Below, piece by piece: positions 26,104 through 37,179 of a stretch of 64,000 bases of DNA. This stretch comes from Haematobia irritans (Eukaryota; Arthropoda; Insecta; Diptera; Muscidae). The stretch spans positions 52,456,066 to 52,520,065 of the forward strand of contig NC_134400.1 in NCBI RefSeq assembly GCF_050003625.1, written 5' to 3'. The notes under the pieces were generated by a model, which worked only from the letters and a program-made list of their open reading frames with translations, made no database searches and was not told where the DNA came from. Made by a program: the position numbers and the translations under genes. Every line of letters begins with the position of its first letter. Position 1 is the first letter of the stretch.

Positions 26104-26364
26104 CAGTTACTACGTGCTCATCCGAACGTTCATTTTCAACAATGATGAGATTAAAGACGTATCTTAGAAATTCGACTAGCGACAGTATACTCAATGGATT
26201 GGCATTAATGTCGGTTCATCGCCGAATAAATGTGCCGACTGAAGAAGTCATTGATTTATTTGCTGCCCAAAAAGCCCGTCGGCTCAATTTAATATTATAA
26301 AAATATTGTATACATACCTATGCATAAATAAAATTTTCTACACATGAGATTATATGAATATTTT

Positions 26365-26890
26365 TTTTAAGTTTTACCAATGCTTGGTAAATTTGATTGA
26401 AATCGGTTCAAATTTAGATACAGCTCCCATATATATCTTTCGTTTGAACTTATATGGCCACAAAAGCCAGAGTTTTGCCCTGACTTACTTCAAATTTTGC
26501 ACAAGCGGTACTTTTAGCGGTACTATTGTATGTGCCAAATATGGTCAAAATCGATTCAGATTTAGATATAGCTTCCATATATATATTTCGTCCGATTTGA
26601 ACTTATATGGCCTCGAAATCCAGGGTTTTGCCGTGATTTGCTTCAAATTTCGCACAAAGAGTACGTTTAGTAGTATAGGTAATTGTGGCAAATTTGGTTG
26701 AAATCGGTTCAGATTTAGATATGGCTCCCATATAAATCTCCCGTCCGATTTGCACTCATATGACTAGGGGGGCCAAAGTTATACTCCCATTTACGTGAAA
26801 TTTCGCATAGATAGCAGAATTGTTATTCTAACTATGCATGTCAAATTTAGTCAAAATTGGTTCAGATTGTATATAGCTCCCATATATACG
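26365..26890 (-). mobile_element. HINE-B fragment, tandem units only
   Basis: Three to four degenerate units contain GATTGAAATCGGTTCA and TAGATATAGCTCCCATATAT, as in the HINE-B cores at 30780-31580. No ends are present. Confidence 0.7.
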
Positions 26891-27064
26891 TACACCAGAG
26901 TTGGGGAAATATGGTAGACTGTTTCATATTTTAGACCCATTTTCAATGGGATTTTCCTCCAATTGACTGGATAGTTTCCTCAGGGAATACAAATATGGCC
27001 AAAATTCTCGCACTTTACACAAAATTCTGTGATTATTTCCCCATATCTTAGCCATATCCTACAC

Positions 27065-27420
27065 CCTCAACAGAAATCGCTTCTGTAACATATACTCCCA
27101 AACATATTTTGCTTCAAGCATATAAATTTTTGGGTATTGCCCAAACATTTATATGTTTGATTTCTTCCAATATATAATATGTTTGAAAGCATATTGGTCT
27201 AAACAATATAATATGTTTGGGTAGTCTAAGTTCCAAACATTTTGTATTTTTCTATCCAAATTCAATAATGTTGTCTTCCAAAAAACTATATGTTATTATG
27301 TGAACATATAATATGTTTGGAGACATTTTGGACCCAAAAATATTATATGCTGAGAAGAATTTTCTCCCAAAGAATATTGTGCTCAAAATTTTTTTCTGCC
27401 TAATTGTATATTGCCTCCAT
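27065..27420. repeat. Cluster of AACATATAATATGTTTGG palindromes
   Basis: The near-palindromic motif CAAACATATTATATGTTTG and variants recur at least eight times in 350 bp. The same pattern appears at 38400-38640 and 39060-39250. No TIRs were delimited, so the element type is unknown. Confidence 0.6.
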
Positions 27421-27429
27421 AAGCATAGG

Positions 27430-28495
27430 AAGGCCTCTGGGGAGGGGGCTTAGACCCCCCCAGAAAAATTTTAGCCCCCCCAGAATTTGAAACTCTATTT
27501 ATGATTTTCCATTTTTCAATAAATGTCAATAGTTTTTTTTTTAATTTTTATAAAAATTAAACAAGTATATACAATCGCACAAAGTTCCGCTAAAGACTTT
27601 CATGAACAATCGAATTACTTCGGTTGTGGTAGCAGTTACCGATGGCAATGTTTGAAATCAGATATTTATGAAATAAAGCTTTGGTTGAACTTATGATTGA
27701 TTTAGTTTAGTCAATTTAATTAAAAAAATAGTAATTGATATTAAAACTATTCTTTCTTAAATTAATATCCTAATAATGCTGCGAAAAAGCGTTGCCAAAA
27801 AAGTAGTGAAAATGTTCTTTTTGGGTCTAGAAGTGGTGCAAAATTGGCGGAGAAGCAATGAATGTAATATGAGCTTGTCATAGGACAAATGTCCACCGTT
27901 TCAACAGCCGTTGCAATGAATTTGCATCACTTCTTAAGGTGAGATCCGAATTCAGTGTTTTGAATGTGAACTAAAAAATTTTGTGATATTTTCCCAAATA
28001 AATAATTTTTATATTGTTTTTATTTTTTTAATGCATTGTTTGAAACGTTTTCCCCCGAATAATTTCCAAAATTATCGATTTTTCTATAATGGATTTAGCA
28101 GTTTTGTGGCAAAATTTGAATAATTTGTACCAATTTATTTATTCTTACTCTTTTTTTTAAACTATTTGAAAAAAAAGAAAACAATAAATTACACATTAAA
28201 ATATGAAAAAATGAAGTAAAAAAACTTCCTGTGTAGTTAAAATAATTGAGGACATTTTTGGAAGTACTTTTAAAGTTGTGCCTTTAGAACAACTCACAAT
28301 TTTTTTGCTGGGAAAAGTGTGGAACTACTTTTAGTTTCTTTATTATAAATTAATTGTCGAGTTATTTTGATGTCTAATTTTTTATTCAATTTTATGAAAT
28401 AAAACATTAATTGAACCTATAAGTTCAGGCTATAAATTTTTATCTAGGGGGGCTATAGCCCCCCCTAGGAAAATTGTCTAGCTACGCTAATGATT
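27430..28495. mobile_element. Possible element with CCCCCC-rich ends, hosting a MITE
   Basis: CATAGGAAGG...CTTAGACCCCCCC..TTTTAGCCCCCCC at the left (27428-27482) and CTAGGGGGGGCTATAGCCCC..TAGCTACGC at the right (28444-28492) look like related G/C-rich terminal blocks. A similar block is at 25235-25310. Exact termini and class are not determined. The CCCAGCAAAA MITE copy lies inside. Confidence 0.35.
27773..28312 (+). mobile_element. MITE with CCCAGCAAAA termini, degraded left end
   Basis: It aligns along its length with the copy at 5478-6050 (GCCAAAAAAGTAGTGAAAATG, TTCAACAGCCGTTGCA, CTTCCTGTGTAGTTAAAA). The right end TTTTTTTGCTGGG is intact; the left reads AATGCTGCGAAAAAGCG. No target duplication is discernible. 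Confidence 0.7.
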
Positions 28496-28611
28496 GCCTC
28501 ACATTTTTTTCACTTCCATGAGTTTTTTTAGTTAGCTCCTTTTTCTGTAATACAAACATTGTAGAAGAAATTATTAAATTTTATAATTTTTTTTCAATTT
28601 TACCTTTTGCC

Positions 28612-28685
28612 GGACGGGGATTCGAACAGCGGACCACACAGTTTGTAAGCCAGCACACTAACCACTGGGCTACGTAGCTGTTATG
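28612..28685 (-). repeat. tRNA-like sequence, minus strand
   Basis: The minus strand reads GTAGCCCAGTGGTTAGTGTG (A-box-like) and 30 bases later GTTCGAATCCCCGTCCGGC (B-box and acceptor-like). Spacing fits a tRNA or tRNA-derived SINE head, but I could not fold a convincing anticodon arm. Treated as tRNA-related rather than a functional gene. Confidence 0.5.
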
Positions 28686-28792
28686 GTCATCAAGAGATAA
28701 TTATCGTTATAAGTTATATTTATATAGCATAGCTTGCGGCGCTCACGAGCCGATGCAAACATAACATTGTTAAACATACATTTGTTGGCAGC

Positions 28793-28860
28793 GTGGAGCA
28801 GTGGTTGGTCGTCCGCCTTGCGTGACAGGGGTCCTGGGTTCGATCCCTGCTTCCACCAAC
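28793..28860 (+). repeat. tRNA-like sequence, plus strand
   Basis: GGCAGCGTGGAGCAGTGGTT (A-box-like) and GGGTTCGATCCCTGC (B-box) occur with tRNA-like spacing, followed by a T-run at 28863-28874 that could end pol III transcription. Arm pairing is poor, so it is more likely a SINE head or pseudo-tRNA than a tRNA gene. It faces away from the tRNA-like sequence at 28612-28685, about 110 bp away. Confidence 0.5.
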
Positions 28861-28874
28861 ACCATTTTTTTTTT

Positions 28875-29744
28875 AAATATATTTTTTAACATATATTCCA
28901 GATTCGTTCGGAAGTTCCCGAAAAGATGTTCAGCATTACATACTATTATATTAAATTTTTACTACGAAATTGTAAAGTGTGTTTTATAAAAGACTTAAAG
29001 TCAGAAAAGAAAAATGCTTGATATAAATGAAATGGACTGAGTTCAAATCAAATATTATTTTTTATTGCAAAAATAAAAATTGTGTAACAAATAAAGGTTT
29101 GTGTATACAAGTTTAAAATTTTCGAAGAAATTCAAAAACTCTTACAAAAGAAGAACGTGAATTCGAGTATATAAAAATATTTTTCCATCGAATCCTAAGG
29201 TTAACGATAACCATTCAAAAGCACATTATATTTAAATTCTAAACAGTAATTTTACAACAGAACATAAATTTATTTTGGTGTGAACACTTGTTTGCTAGCA
29301 TGTAACACCATTAATTTAGAAATACAAATAAATATGAACTTTTATTAACGAATAATTTTGTACTTAATTTAATTCTTAAGGCCGGTATAAATTGGTATTA
29401 TCGCGTTAAAATGGCCATGTTTACCCTTTTACTTTTCTTTAATAATTTCTTTTAAAGAAAATAAACTTATTCAATTGTTGCTTTGGATCTTTCACCACCA
29501 TGTTATAATACAATTTACTGGAAAAAGTTGTAATGTTATTCTGGTTTTGCCGCTAAAATGAGAAATAATTTTAGCGGCAAAACTCGAACTCAATGCCCGC
29601 TTTTATTTTCGAAAAAATCCGTCAACTCCTCTTGGACTACTCATTAATAAAGATGAACTAATCTTTGTTTTTATAGATCTTACTGTTTAATTTTTCACTG
29701 TTTCGCCCTGTTTTCATTTTACTTTCACAACTCTAAAAAGAGTG
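28875..29744. other. No recognised feature
   Basis: AT-rich sequence; a short inverted pair TTTTGCCGCTAAAAT / ATTTTAGCGGCAAAA lies at 29542-29582. No coding signal. Confidence 0.35.
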
Positions 29745-30358
29745 CACTGAAAAAATATTGTCGTGAGGCCAAATAGTTCAGGTCATTAAAATAAGAATAC
29801 AACTTTTGCTTAGCTTAGAAGACGCATTTCTCTAATATAAAGTTTTTTTCCATGTTCAAAGGTCGATACTTTCAATGAAGTCGTGTTGTCGTTATAATTA
29901 AGTGATTTGACTTAAAAATGGGTATCATAACATGAAAGAACACATTTTTGGACTAAGGTCAACTTGACTTTAATAATTCAGAAAAATTCTTTAAAATTAA
30001 TGAAACTCTCTTTAAATTTGTTGCATTTTTGCATCTTGACTACAAGGCAAAAATCATTAAAAAATAGGATATGTTTTTCAATACTTTATTTTAAAGACAT
30101 TTTTTACTTGAAACATAGCATAATTTCTACTGGAAGTCTTGTTTTTAACGGACATTTTATAGCATATGAAAAAAAGCTGAAAAAGCGAAAAATTGAAATG
30201 TGCTTCGTAGAGTCAAGTACACAAAACTCCATTTAAAAGAGAATTGTGTCTTAAAAGCATCCTTACTTGTATTCTCCGCTTCTTTGGTTCGGAGTCAATA
30301 TCAAAATTGTTAAAGTAGAGACACAATCTTTGGAACCGGACATGCTTTTTGTTCAGTG
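29745..30358. mobile_element. TA-MITE (CACTGAAAA...TTCAGTG)
   Basis: Starts CACTGAAAAAATATTG and ends TTTTTGTTCAGTG followed by TA; the left flank is TG, so the TA duplication is imperfect. It is 614 bp with no credible coding frame. The family is assigned by the termini and inner AAAGACATTTTT-type motifs. Confidence 0.6.
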
Positions 30359-33300
30359 TATAGTGCCCTTTCGTTAGTTTTTTTGAAGATCCCTTTAATC
30401 ACCTTTGTTTGAATATTTTGACTAACTCGTCCTACGTTCCGATTTGTTTTGACGAAACAAAAAAATTGTGCCCGTAATGCGAAAATGATAAACAAAACTC
30501 ATGCTCTTTTTATACCCTGCGCCACACTGTGGAACAGGGTATTATAAGTTAGTGCATATGTTTGTAACACCCAGAAGGAGACGAGATAGACATATGGTGT
30601 CTTTGGCAATAATGCTCAGGGTGGGTCCCTGAGTCGATATAACCATGTCCGTCCGTCCGTCCGTCCGTCCGTCCGTCTGTCTGTGAACACATTTTTGTGA
30701 TCAAAGTCTAGGTCGCAATTTAAGTCCAATCGCCTTCAAATTTGGCACGTGTTCCTAATTTGGGTCAGAATAGAACCCTATTGATTTTGGAAGAAATCGG
30801 TTCAGATTTAGATATAGCTCCCATATATATCTTTCGCCCGATATGCACTAATATGGACCCAGCAGCCAGAGTTTTATACCGATTTGCTTGTATAATAGTC
30901 GTATAATCAAGTGTGCAAAATTTGATTGAAATCGGTTCAGATTTAGATATAGCTCCCATATATATCATTCGCCCGATGTGGATTTATATGGCCCAAAAAG
31001 CCAGATTTTTGGCCGAATTTGGTTGAAATTTTGCACTAGGAGTACAATTAGTAGTATAGTCAAGTATGCAAAATTTTATTGAAATCGGTTCAGATTTAGA
31101 TATAGCTCCCATATATATCTTTCGCCCGATATGGACTAATATGGTCCTAAAAGCCAGAGTTTTGGCCCAATTTGGTTGAAATTTTGCACAGGGAGTAGAT
31201 TTAGCATTGTAGCTATGCGTGCCAAATTTGGTTGCAATCGATTCAGATTTAGATATAGCTCCCATATATATCTTTCGCCCGATATGGACTTATATGGACC
31301 CAGAATCCAGAGTTTTATCCCGATTAGCTTGAAATTTTGCACAAGTAGTAAAATTGAATGTGTGCCCAATTTGATTGAAATCGGTTCAGATTTAGATATA
31401 GCTTCCATATATATTTTTCGCCCGATATGGACTTATATGGCCACGGAAGACAGAGTTTTATCCCGATTAGCTTGAAATTTTGCACAAGTAGTAAAATTGA
31501 TAGTATAGCCATGTGTGCTAAATTTGATTGAAATCGGTTCAGATTTAGATATAGCTCCCATATATATGTTTTTCTGATTTCGACAAAAATGGTCAAAATA
31601 CCAACATTTTCCGTGTTAAATGGTCACTGCTTAGTCGAAAAGTTGTAAAAATGACTCTAATTTTCCTAAACTTCTAATACATATATATCGAGCGATAAAT
31701 CATAAATAAACTTTTGCAAAGTTTCCTTTAAATTGCTTCAGATTTAAATGTTTCCCATATTATACCCTCCATCATAGGATGGGGGTATATTAACTTTGTC
31801 ATTCCGTTTGTAACACATCGAAATATTGCTCTAGGACCCCATAAAGTATATATATTCTGGGTCGTGGTGAAATTCTGAGTCGATCTAAGCATGTCCGTCC
31901 GTCCGTCCGTCCGTCTGTTGAAATCACTCTAACTTCCGAACGAAACAAGCTATCGACTTGAAACTTGGCACAAGTAGTTGTTAGCGATGTAGGTCGGATG
32001 GTATTGAAAATGGGCCATATCGGTCCACTTTTACGTATAGCCCCCATATAAAGGGACCCTCAGTTTTGGCTTGTGGAGCCTCTAACAGAAGCATATTTCA
32101 TCCGATCCGGCTGAAATTTGGTACATGGTGTTGGTATATGGTCTCTAACAACCATGCAAAAATTGGTTCACATCGGTCCATAATTATATATAGCCCCCAT
32201 ATAAACCGATCCCCAGATTTGGCTTGTGGAGCCTCTAAGAGAAGCATATTTAATCCGATCCAGCTGAAATTTGGTACATGGTGTTGGTATATGGTCTCTA
32301 ACAACCATGCAAAAATTGGTCCATATCGGTCCATAATTATATATAGCCCCCATATAAACCGATCACCAGATATGTTTTGTGGAGCCTCTAAGAGAAGCAT
32401 ATTTCATCCGATCCGGCTGAAATTTGGTACATGGTGTTGGTATATAGTCTCTAACAACCATGCAAAAATTGGTCCATATCGGTCCATAATTATATATAGC
32501 CCCCATATAAACCGATCCCCAGATTTGGCTTGTGGAGCCTCTAAGAGAAGCATATTTCATCCGAATCGGCTGAAATTTGGTACATTGTGTTGGTATATGG
32601 TCTCTAGCAATCGTGCAAAAATTGGTCCACATTGGTCCATAATTATATATAGCGCACATATAAACCGATCCCCAGATTTGGGTTGCGGAGCCTCTAAGAG
32701 AAGCAACTTTCATCCGATCCGGCTGGAATTTGGTACATGGTATTGGTATATGGTCTCTAGCAACCGTGCAAAAATTGGTCCATATCGGTCCATAATTATA
32801 TATAGCCCCCATATAAAACGTTCTCCAGATTTGACCTCCGGAGCCTCTTGGAGGAGCAAAATTCATCCGATCCGGTTCGAATTAGGAACGTGGTGTTAGT
32901 ATATGGTCGCTAACAACCATACCAAAATTGGTCCAATCACAAAAAAATTGGTCCATATCGGTTCATAATCATGGTTGCCACTAGAGCCAAAAACAATCTA
33001 CCAAAATTTTATTTCTATAGAAAATTTTGTCAAAATTTTATTTCTAGAGAAAATTTTGTTAAAATTTTATTCGGTTCATAATAAAATTTTCATCATTGTC
33101 AAAATTTTATTTCTATAGAAAATTTTGTTCAAGTTTTATTCGGTTCATAATCATGGTTGCCACTCGAGCCAAAAATAATCTACCAAGATTTTATTTCTAT
33201 AGAAAATTTTGTCAAAAGTTTATTTCTATAGAAAATTTTGTTAAAATTTTATTTCTGCAGACATTTTTGTCAAAATTTTCTTTCTATAGAAAATTTTGTG

Positions 33301-33532
33301 AAAATGTTTATTTCTATAGAAAATTTTGTGAAAATTTTATTTCTATAGAAAATTTTGTTAAAATTTTATTTCTGTAGAAAATTTTGTCAAAATTTTATGT
33401 CTACATTGTCAAACTGAATTATATACGTATTGGATCGATCTTTTTATACCCTCCACCATAGGATGGGGGTATATTAACTTTGTCATTCCGTTTGTAACAC
33501 ATCGAAATATTGCTCTAAGACCCCATAAAGTA

Positions 33533-34465
33533 AAGGGTGATTCTTTTGAGGTTAGGATTTTCATGCATTAGTATTTGACAGATCACGTGGGATTTCAGAC
33601 ATGGTGTCAAAGAGAAAGATGCTCAGTATGCTTTGACATTTCATCATGAATAGACTTACTAACGAGCAACGCTTGCAAATCATTGAATTTTATTACCAAA
33701 ATCAGTGTTCGGTTCGAAATGTGTTTATCGACAAATTTTGTTCAGCGATGAGGCTCATTTCTGGTTGAATGGCTACGTAAATAAGCAAAATTGCCGCATT
33801 TGGAGTGAAGAGCAACCAGAAGCCGTTCAAGAACTGCCCATGCATCCCGAAAAATGCACTGTTTGGTGTGGTTTGTACGCTGGTGGAATCATTGGACCGT
33901 ATTTTTTCAAAGATGCTGTTGGACGCAACGTTACGGTGAATGGCGATCGCTATCGTTCGATGCTAACAAACTTTTTGTTGCCAAAAATGGAAGAACTGAA
34001 CTTGGTTGACATGTGGTTTCAACAAGATGGCGCTACATGCCACACAGCTCGCGATTCTATGGCCATTTTGAGGGAAAACTTCGGAGAACAATTCATCTCA
34101 AGAAATGGACCGGTAAGTTGGCCACCAAGATCATGCGATTTGCCGCCTTTAGACTATTTTTTGTGGGGCTACGTCAAGTCTAAAGTCTACAGAAATAAGC
34201 CAGCAACTATTCCAGCTTTGGAAGACAACATTTCCGAAGAAATTCGGGCTATTCCGGCCGAAATGCTCGAAAAAGTTGCCCAAAATTGGACTTTCCGAAT
34301 GGACCACCTAAGACGCAGCCGCGGTCAACATTTAAATGAAATTATCTTCAAAAAGTAAATGTCATGGACCAATCTAACGTTTCAAATAAAGAACCGATGA
34401 GATTTTGCAAATTTTATGCGTTTTTTTTTTTAAAAAAGTTATCAAGCTCTTAACAAATCACCCTT
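33533..34465 (+). mobile_element. DD41D (rosa-like) Tc1/mariner transposon, internally deleted
   Basis: Terminal repeats AAGGGTGATTCTTTTG and, at the right, AATCACCCTT are flanked by TA on both sides (33531-33532, 34466-34467). The HINE-A sequence CATAAAG-TA-TATATATTC is restored when the element and one TA are removed, so the insertion is precise. At 933 bp it is shorter than an autonomous copy would need. Confidence 0.9.
33646..34358 (+). pseudogene. DD41D transposase, N-terminal region deleted and frameshifted
   Basis: The start ATG at 33646 opens MNRLTNEQRLQIIEFYYQNQ, but the sequence jumps from the first helix region to the catalytic domain and out of frame. From about 33723 the next frame carries FSDEAHFW (first Asp), QQDGATCHTA (second Asp) and CDLPPLDYF (third Asp). 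There are 41 residues between the second Asp and the Asp of PPLD, giving DD41D as in rosa-type elements. The frame ends at 34358 (..LNEIIFKK). The DNA-binding domain is mostly missing, so the copy is inactive, although its catalytic half looks well preserved and perhaps recent. Confidence 0.85.
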
Positions 34466-35799
34466 TATATATATTCTGGGTCGTGGTGAAATTCTGAGTC
34501 GATCTAAGCATGTCCGTCCGTCCGTCCGTCTGTCCGTCTGTCCGGCTGTCCGTCCGTCTGTGGAAATCACGCTAACTTCCGAACGAAACAAGCTATCGAC
34601 TTGAAACTTGGCACAAGTAGTTATTATTGATGTAGGTCGGATGGTATTGAAAATGGGCCATATCGGACCACGTTTACGTATAGCCCCCATATAAACCGAT
34701 CCCCAAATTTGGCTTGGGGAGCCTCCCGGAGCAGCAAAATTCATCCGATCCGGTTGAAATTTGGTACGTGGTCTTAGTATACGGTCTCTAACAACCATGC
34801 AAAAATTGGTCCATATCGGTCCATAATTATATATAGCCCCCATATAAACCGATCCCCAGATTTGACCTCCGGAGCCTCTTGGAGGGGCAAAATTCATCCG
34901 ATCCGATTGATATTTGGTACCTGATGTTAGTATGTGGTCTCTAACAACCATGCAAAAATTGGTCCATATCGGTCCATAATTATATATAGCCCCCATATAA
35001 ACCGATCCCCAGATTTGACCTCCGGAGACTTTTGGAGGGGCAAAATTCATCCGATCCGGTTGAAATTTGGTACCTGATGTTAGTATACGGCCTCTAACAA
35101 CCATGCAAAAATTGGTTCATATCGGTCCATAATTATATATAGCTCCCATATAAACCGATCCCCAGATTTAACCACCGGAGCCTCTTGGAGGAGCAAAATT
35201 CATCCGATCCGGTTGAAATTTAGTACGTGGTCTTAGTATACTGTTTTTAACAACCATGCAAAAATTGGTCCATATCGGTCCATAATTATATATAGCCCCC
35301 ATATAAACCGATCGCCAGATTTGACCTCCGGAGCCTCTTGGAGGGGCAAAATTCATCCGATCCGGTTGAAATTTGGTACCCGATGTTAGTTTACGGCCTC
35401 TCATAACCATACAAAAATTGGTCCATATCGGTCCATAATTATATATAGCCCCCATATAAACCGATCCCCAGATTTGAACTCCGGAGCCTCTTGGAAGAGC
35501 AAAATTCATCCGATCCAGTTGAAATTTGGTACATGGTGTTAGTATATGGTCTCTAACAACCATGCAAAAATTGGTCCATATCGGTCCATAATTATATATA
35601 GTTCCCATATAAACCGTCCCCAGATTTGACGTCCGGAACCTCTTGGAGGAGCAAAAGTCATCCGATACGGTTGAAATTTGGTACATTTTGTCAATATATG
35701 GCCTCTAACAGCCATGTAAAAATTGGTCCATATCGGTCTGTAGTTATATATACATGACTTATTACACAAAATTTGGTCCATATCGCCAAAAATAATCTA

Positions 35800-36475
35800 C
35801 CAAAACTTTATTTCCATAGAAAATTTTGTCAAATTTTATTACTATAGAAAGTTTTGTCAAAATTTCATTTCTATAGAAAGTTTTGTCAAAAGTTTATTTC
35901 TATACAAATGTTTGTCAAAATTTTATTTCCATAGAAAATTTTGTCAAAATTTTATTTCTATAGAAAATTTTGTAATCTACCTAAACTTTATTTCCATAGA
36001 AAATTTTGTCAAATTTTATTACTATAGAAAGTTTTGTTAAAATTTCATTTCTATAGAAAGTTTTGTCAAAAGTTTATTTCTATAGAAATGTTTGTCAAAA
36101 TTTTATTTCTATAGAAAATTTTGTAAAAAATTTATTTCTGTAGAAAATTTTGTCAACATTTTATTTCTATACAAAATTTTGTCAAAATTTTATTTCTATA
36201 CAATATTTTGTCAACATTTTATTTCTATAGAAATTTTTGTCAAAATTGTATTGCTATAGAAAATTTTGTCAACATTTTACTTCCATAGAAAATTTTGTCA
36301 ACATTTTATTTCTATAGAAAATTTTGTCAAGTTTTTATTTCTATAGAAAATTTTGTCAAATTTTTATTTCTATAGAAAATTTTGTCAAAATTTTATTTCT
36401 ATAGAAAATTTTGTCAAGGTTTCATTTCTATAGAAAATTTTGTCAAAATTTTATTTCTATAGAAAATTTTGTCAA
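35800..36475. repeat. 29-bp tandem array in HINE-A copy 7
   Basis: About twenty-three units of TTTTATTTCTATAGAAAATT-type sequence. A block is duplicated: 35800-35960 and 35976-36130 share the same variants (AAACTTTATTTCCATAG, ATTACTATAGAAAGTTTTG), showing recent expansion of several units together. Confidence 0.85.
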
Positions 36476-37179
36476 ACTAGATTATATACGTATTTAATCG
36501 GCCTTTTTTTGTTTAATATATACCCCATATGGGCTAACTTACAATTTAGAAGACAGTGTTAAAAAGTTTTACGATACCTTGCCATCGGCAAGTGTTATCG
36601 CAACCCAAGTAATTCGATTGTGGATGACAGTCTTTCGTAGAAGTTTCTACGCAATCCATGGTGGAGGGTACATAAGATTCGGCCTGGCCGAACTTACGGC
36701 CGTATATACTTGTTTGATTTAATATATACCACGTATGTACTTACATACAATTTAGAAGATGGTGTTAGGAGGTTTTAAGATACCTTGCCATCGGCAAGTG
36801 TTACCGCAACTTAAGTAATTCGATTGTGGGTGGCAGTGTTTAGAAGAAGTTTCTACGCAATCCATGATGGAGGGTACATAAGCTTCGGCCTGGCCGAACT
36901 TACGGCCGTATATACTTGTTTTTTTACTAAAATTGTGTTCCATCCTAGTGCATTAGCCAATTTAAATTTTGAGTCTATAGATTTTGTAAAGGTCTATCAA
37001 ATTCTGTCCAAATCGAGTGATATTTAAATGTATGTATTTGGGACAAACCTTTACATATAGCACCCAACACATTTGACGGATGTGATATGGTATCGAAAAT
37101 TTAGATCTAAAAAGTGGTGCAGGGTATAATATAGTCGGCCCCGCCCTACTTTAGACTTTCCTTACTTGTTTTCAAATAT

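Larger units (their letters stand above)
24361..26297 (+). pseudogene. hAT transposase C-terminus, split by another hAT element
   Basis: The plus strand reads ALGECNKVIFPNVHILLKI then LVTLPVT up to 24483, and resumes after a 1.6-kb insertion at 26112 as TCSSERSFSTMMRLKTYLRN, NSTSDSILNGLALMSVHR, ending ..ARRLNLIL with a stop at 26295-26297. The joined pattern (LPVTT, S-ERSFS, RLKTYLR, LNGLALM) is the hAT C-terminal dimerisation domain. Upstream transposase sequence is degraded or missing, so this is a dead fragment. The second half is under 65 codons. Confidence 0.85.
33445..36714 (-). mobile_element. HINE-A copy 7, full length, hosting a DD41D transposon
   Basis: The 3' end (TATACCCTCCACCATAGG) is at 33445 and the 5' hairpin (TTCGGCCTGGCCGAA) near 36680, ending ACTTGTT at 36714. 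It has about six 153-bp units (34660-35760) and a long 29-bp array (35800-36475). The GTCC/GTCT microsatellite is at 34512-34560. A DD41D element interrupts it at 33533-34465. Confidence 0.85.
31761..36920 (-). mobile_element. HINE-A copy 6, hosting HINE-A copy 7
   Basis: The 3' end is at 31761 (TATACCCTCCATCATAGG), with GTCC repeats, 153-bp units (32060-32900) and a 29-bp array (33000-33390). It stops at GGATCGATCTTTT (33444) and resumes at 36715 with GATTTAATATATACC, ending at the 5' hairpin at 36920. The join matches the intact order near 18290. Both ends carry the ATC variant, unlike the ACC variant of the inner copy. Confidence 0.85.
30511..37169 (-). mobile_element. HINE-B copy 4, full length, hosting a HINE-A nest
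   Basis: The 3' hairpin TATACCCTGCGCCACACTG begins at 30511, then a GTCC/GTCT microsatellite (30647-30681) and five tandem units spaced about 153 bp apart. HINE-B sequence stops at CCCATAT (31760) and resumes at 36921 with TTTTTTACTAAAATTGTG, ending in the 5' hairpin (GTCGGCCCCGCCCTAC) at 37169. Uninterrupted copies at 38937 and 45246 read CCCATATTTTTTA straight through, confirming the join. Without inserts it is about 1.5 kb. Confidence 0.85.

Noticed and set aside
28793..28860. Functional tRNA gene
   Set aside because: The A- and B-box are present but the anticodon and T arms do not pair well, so it is kept as tRNA-like repeat sequence.
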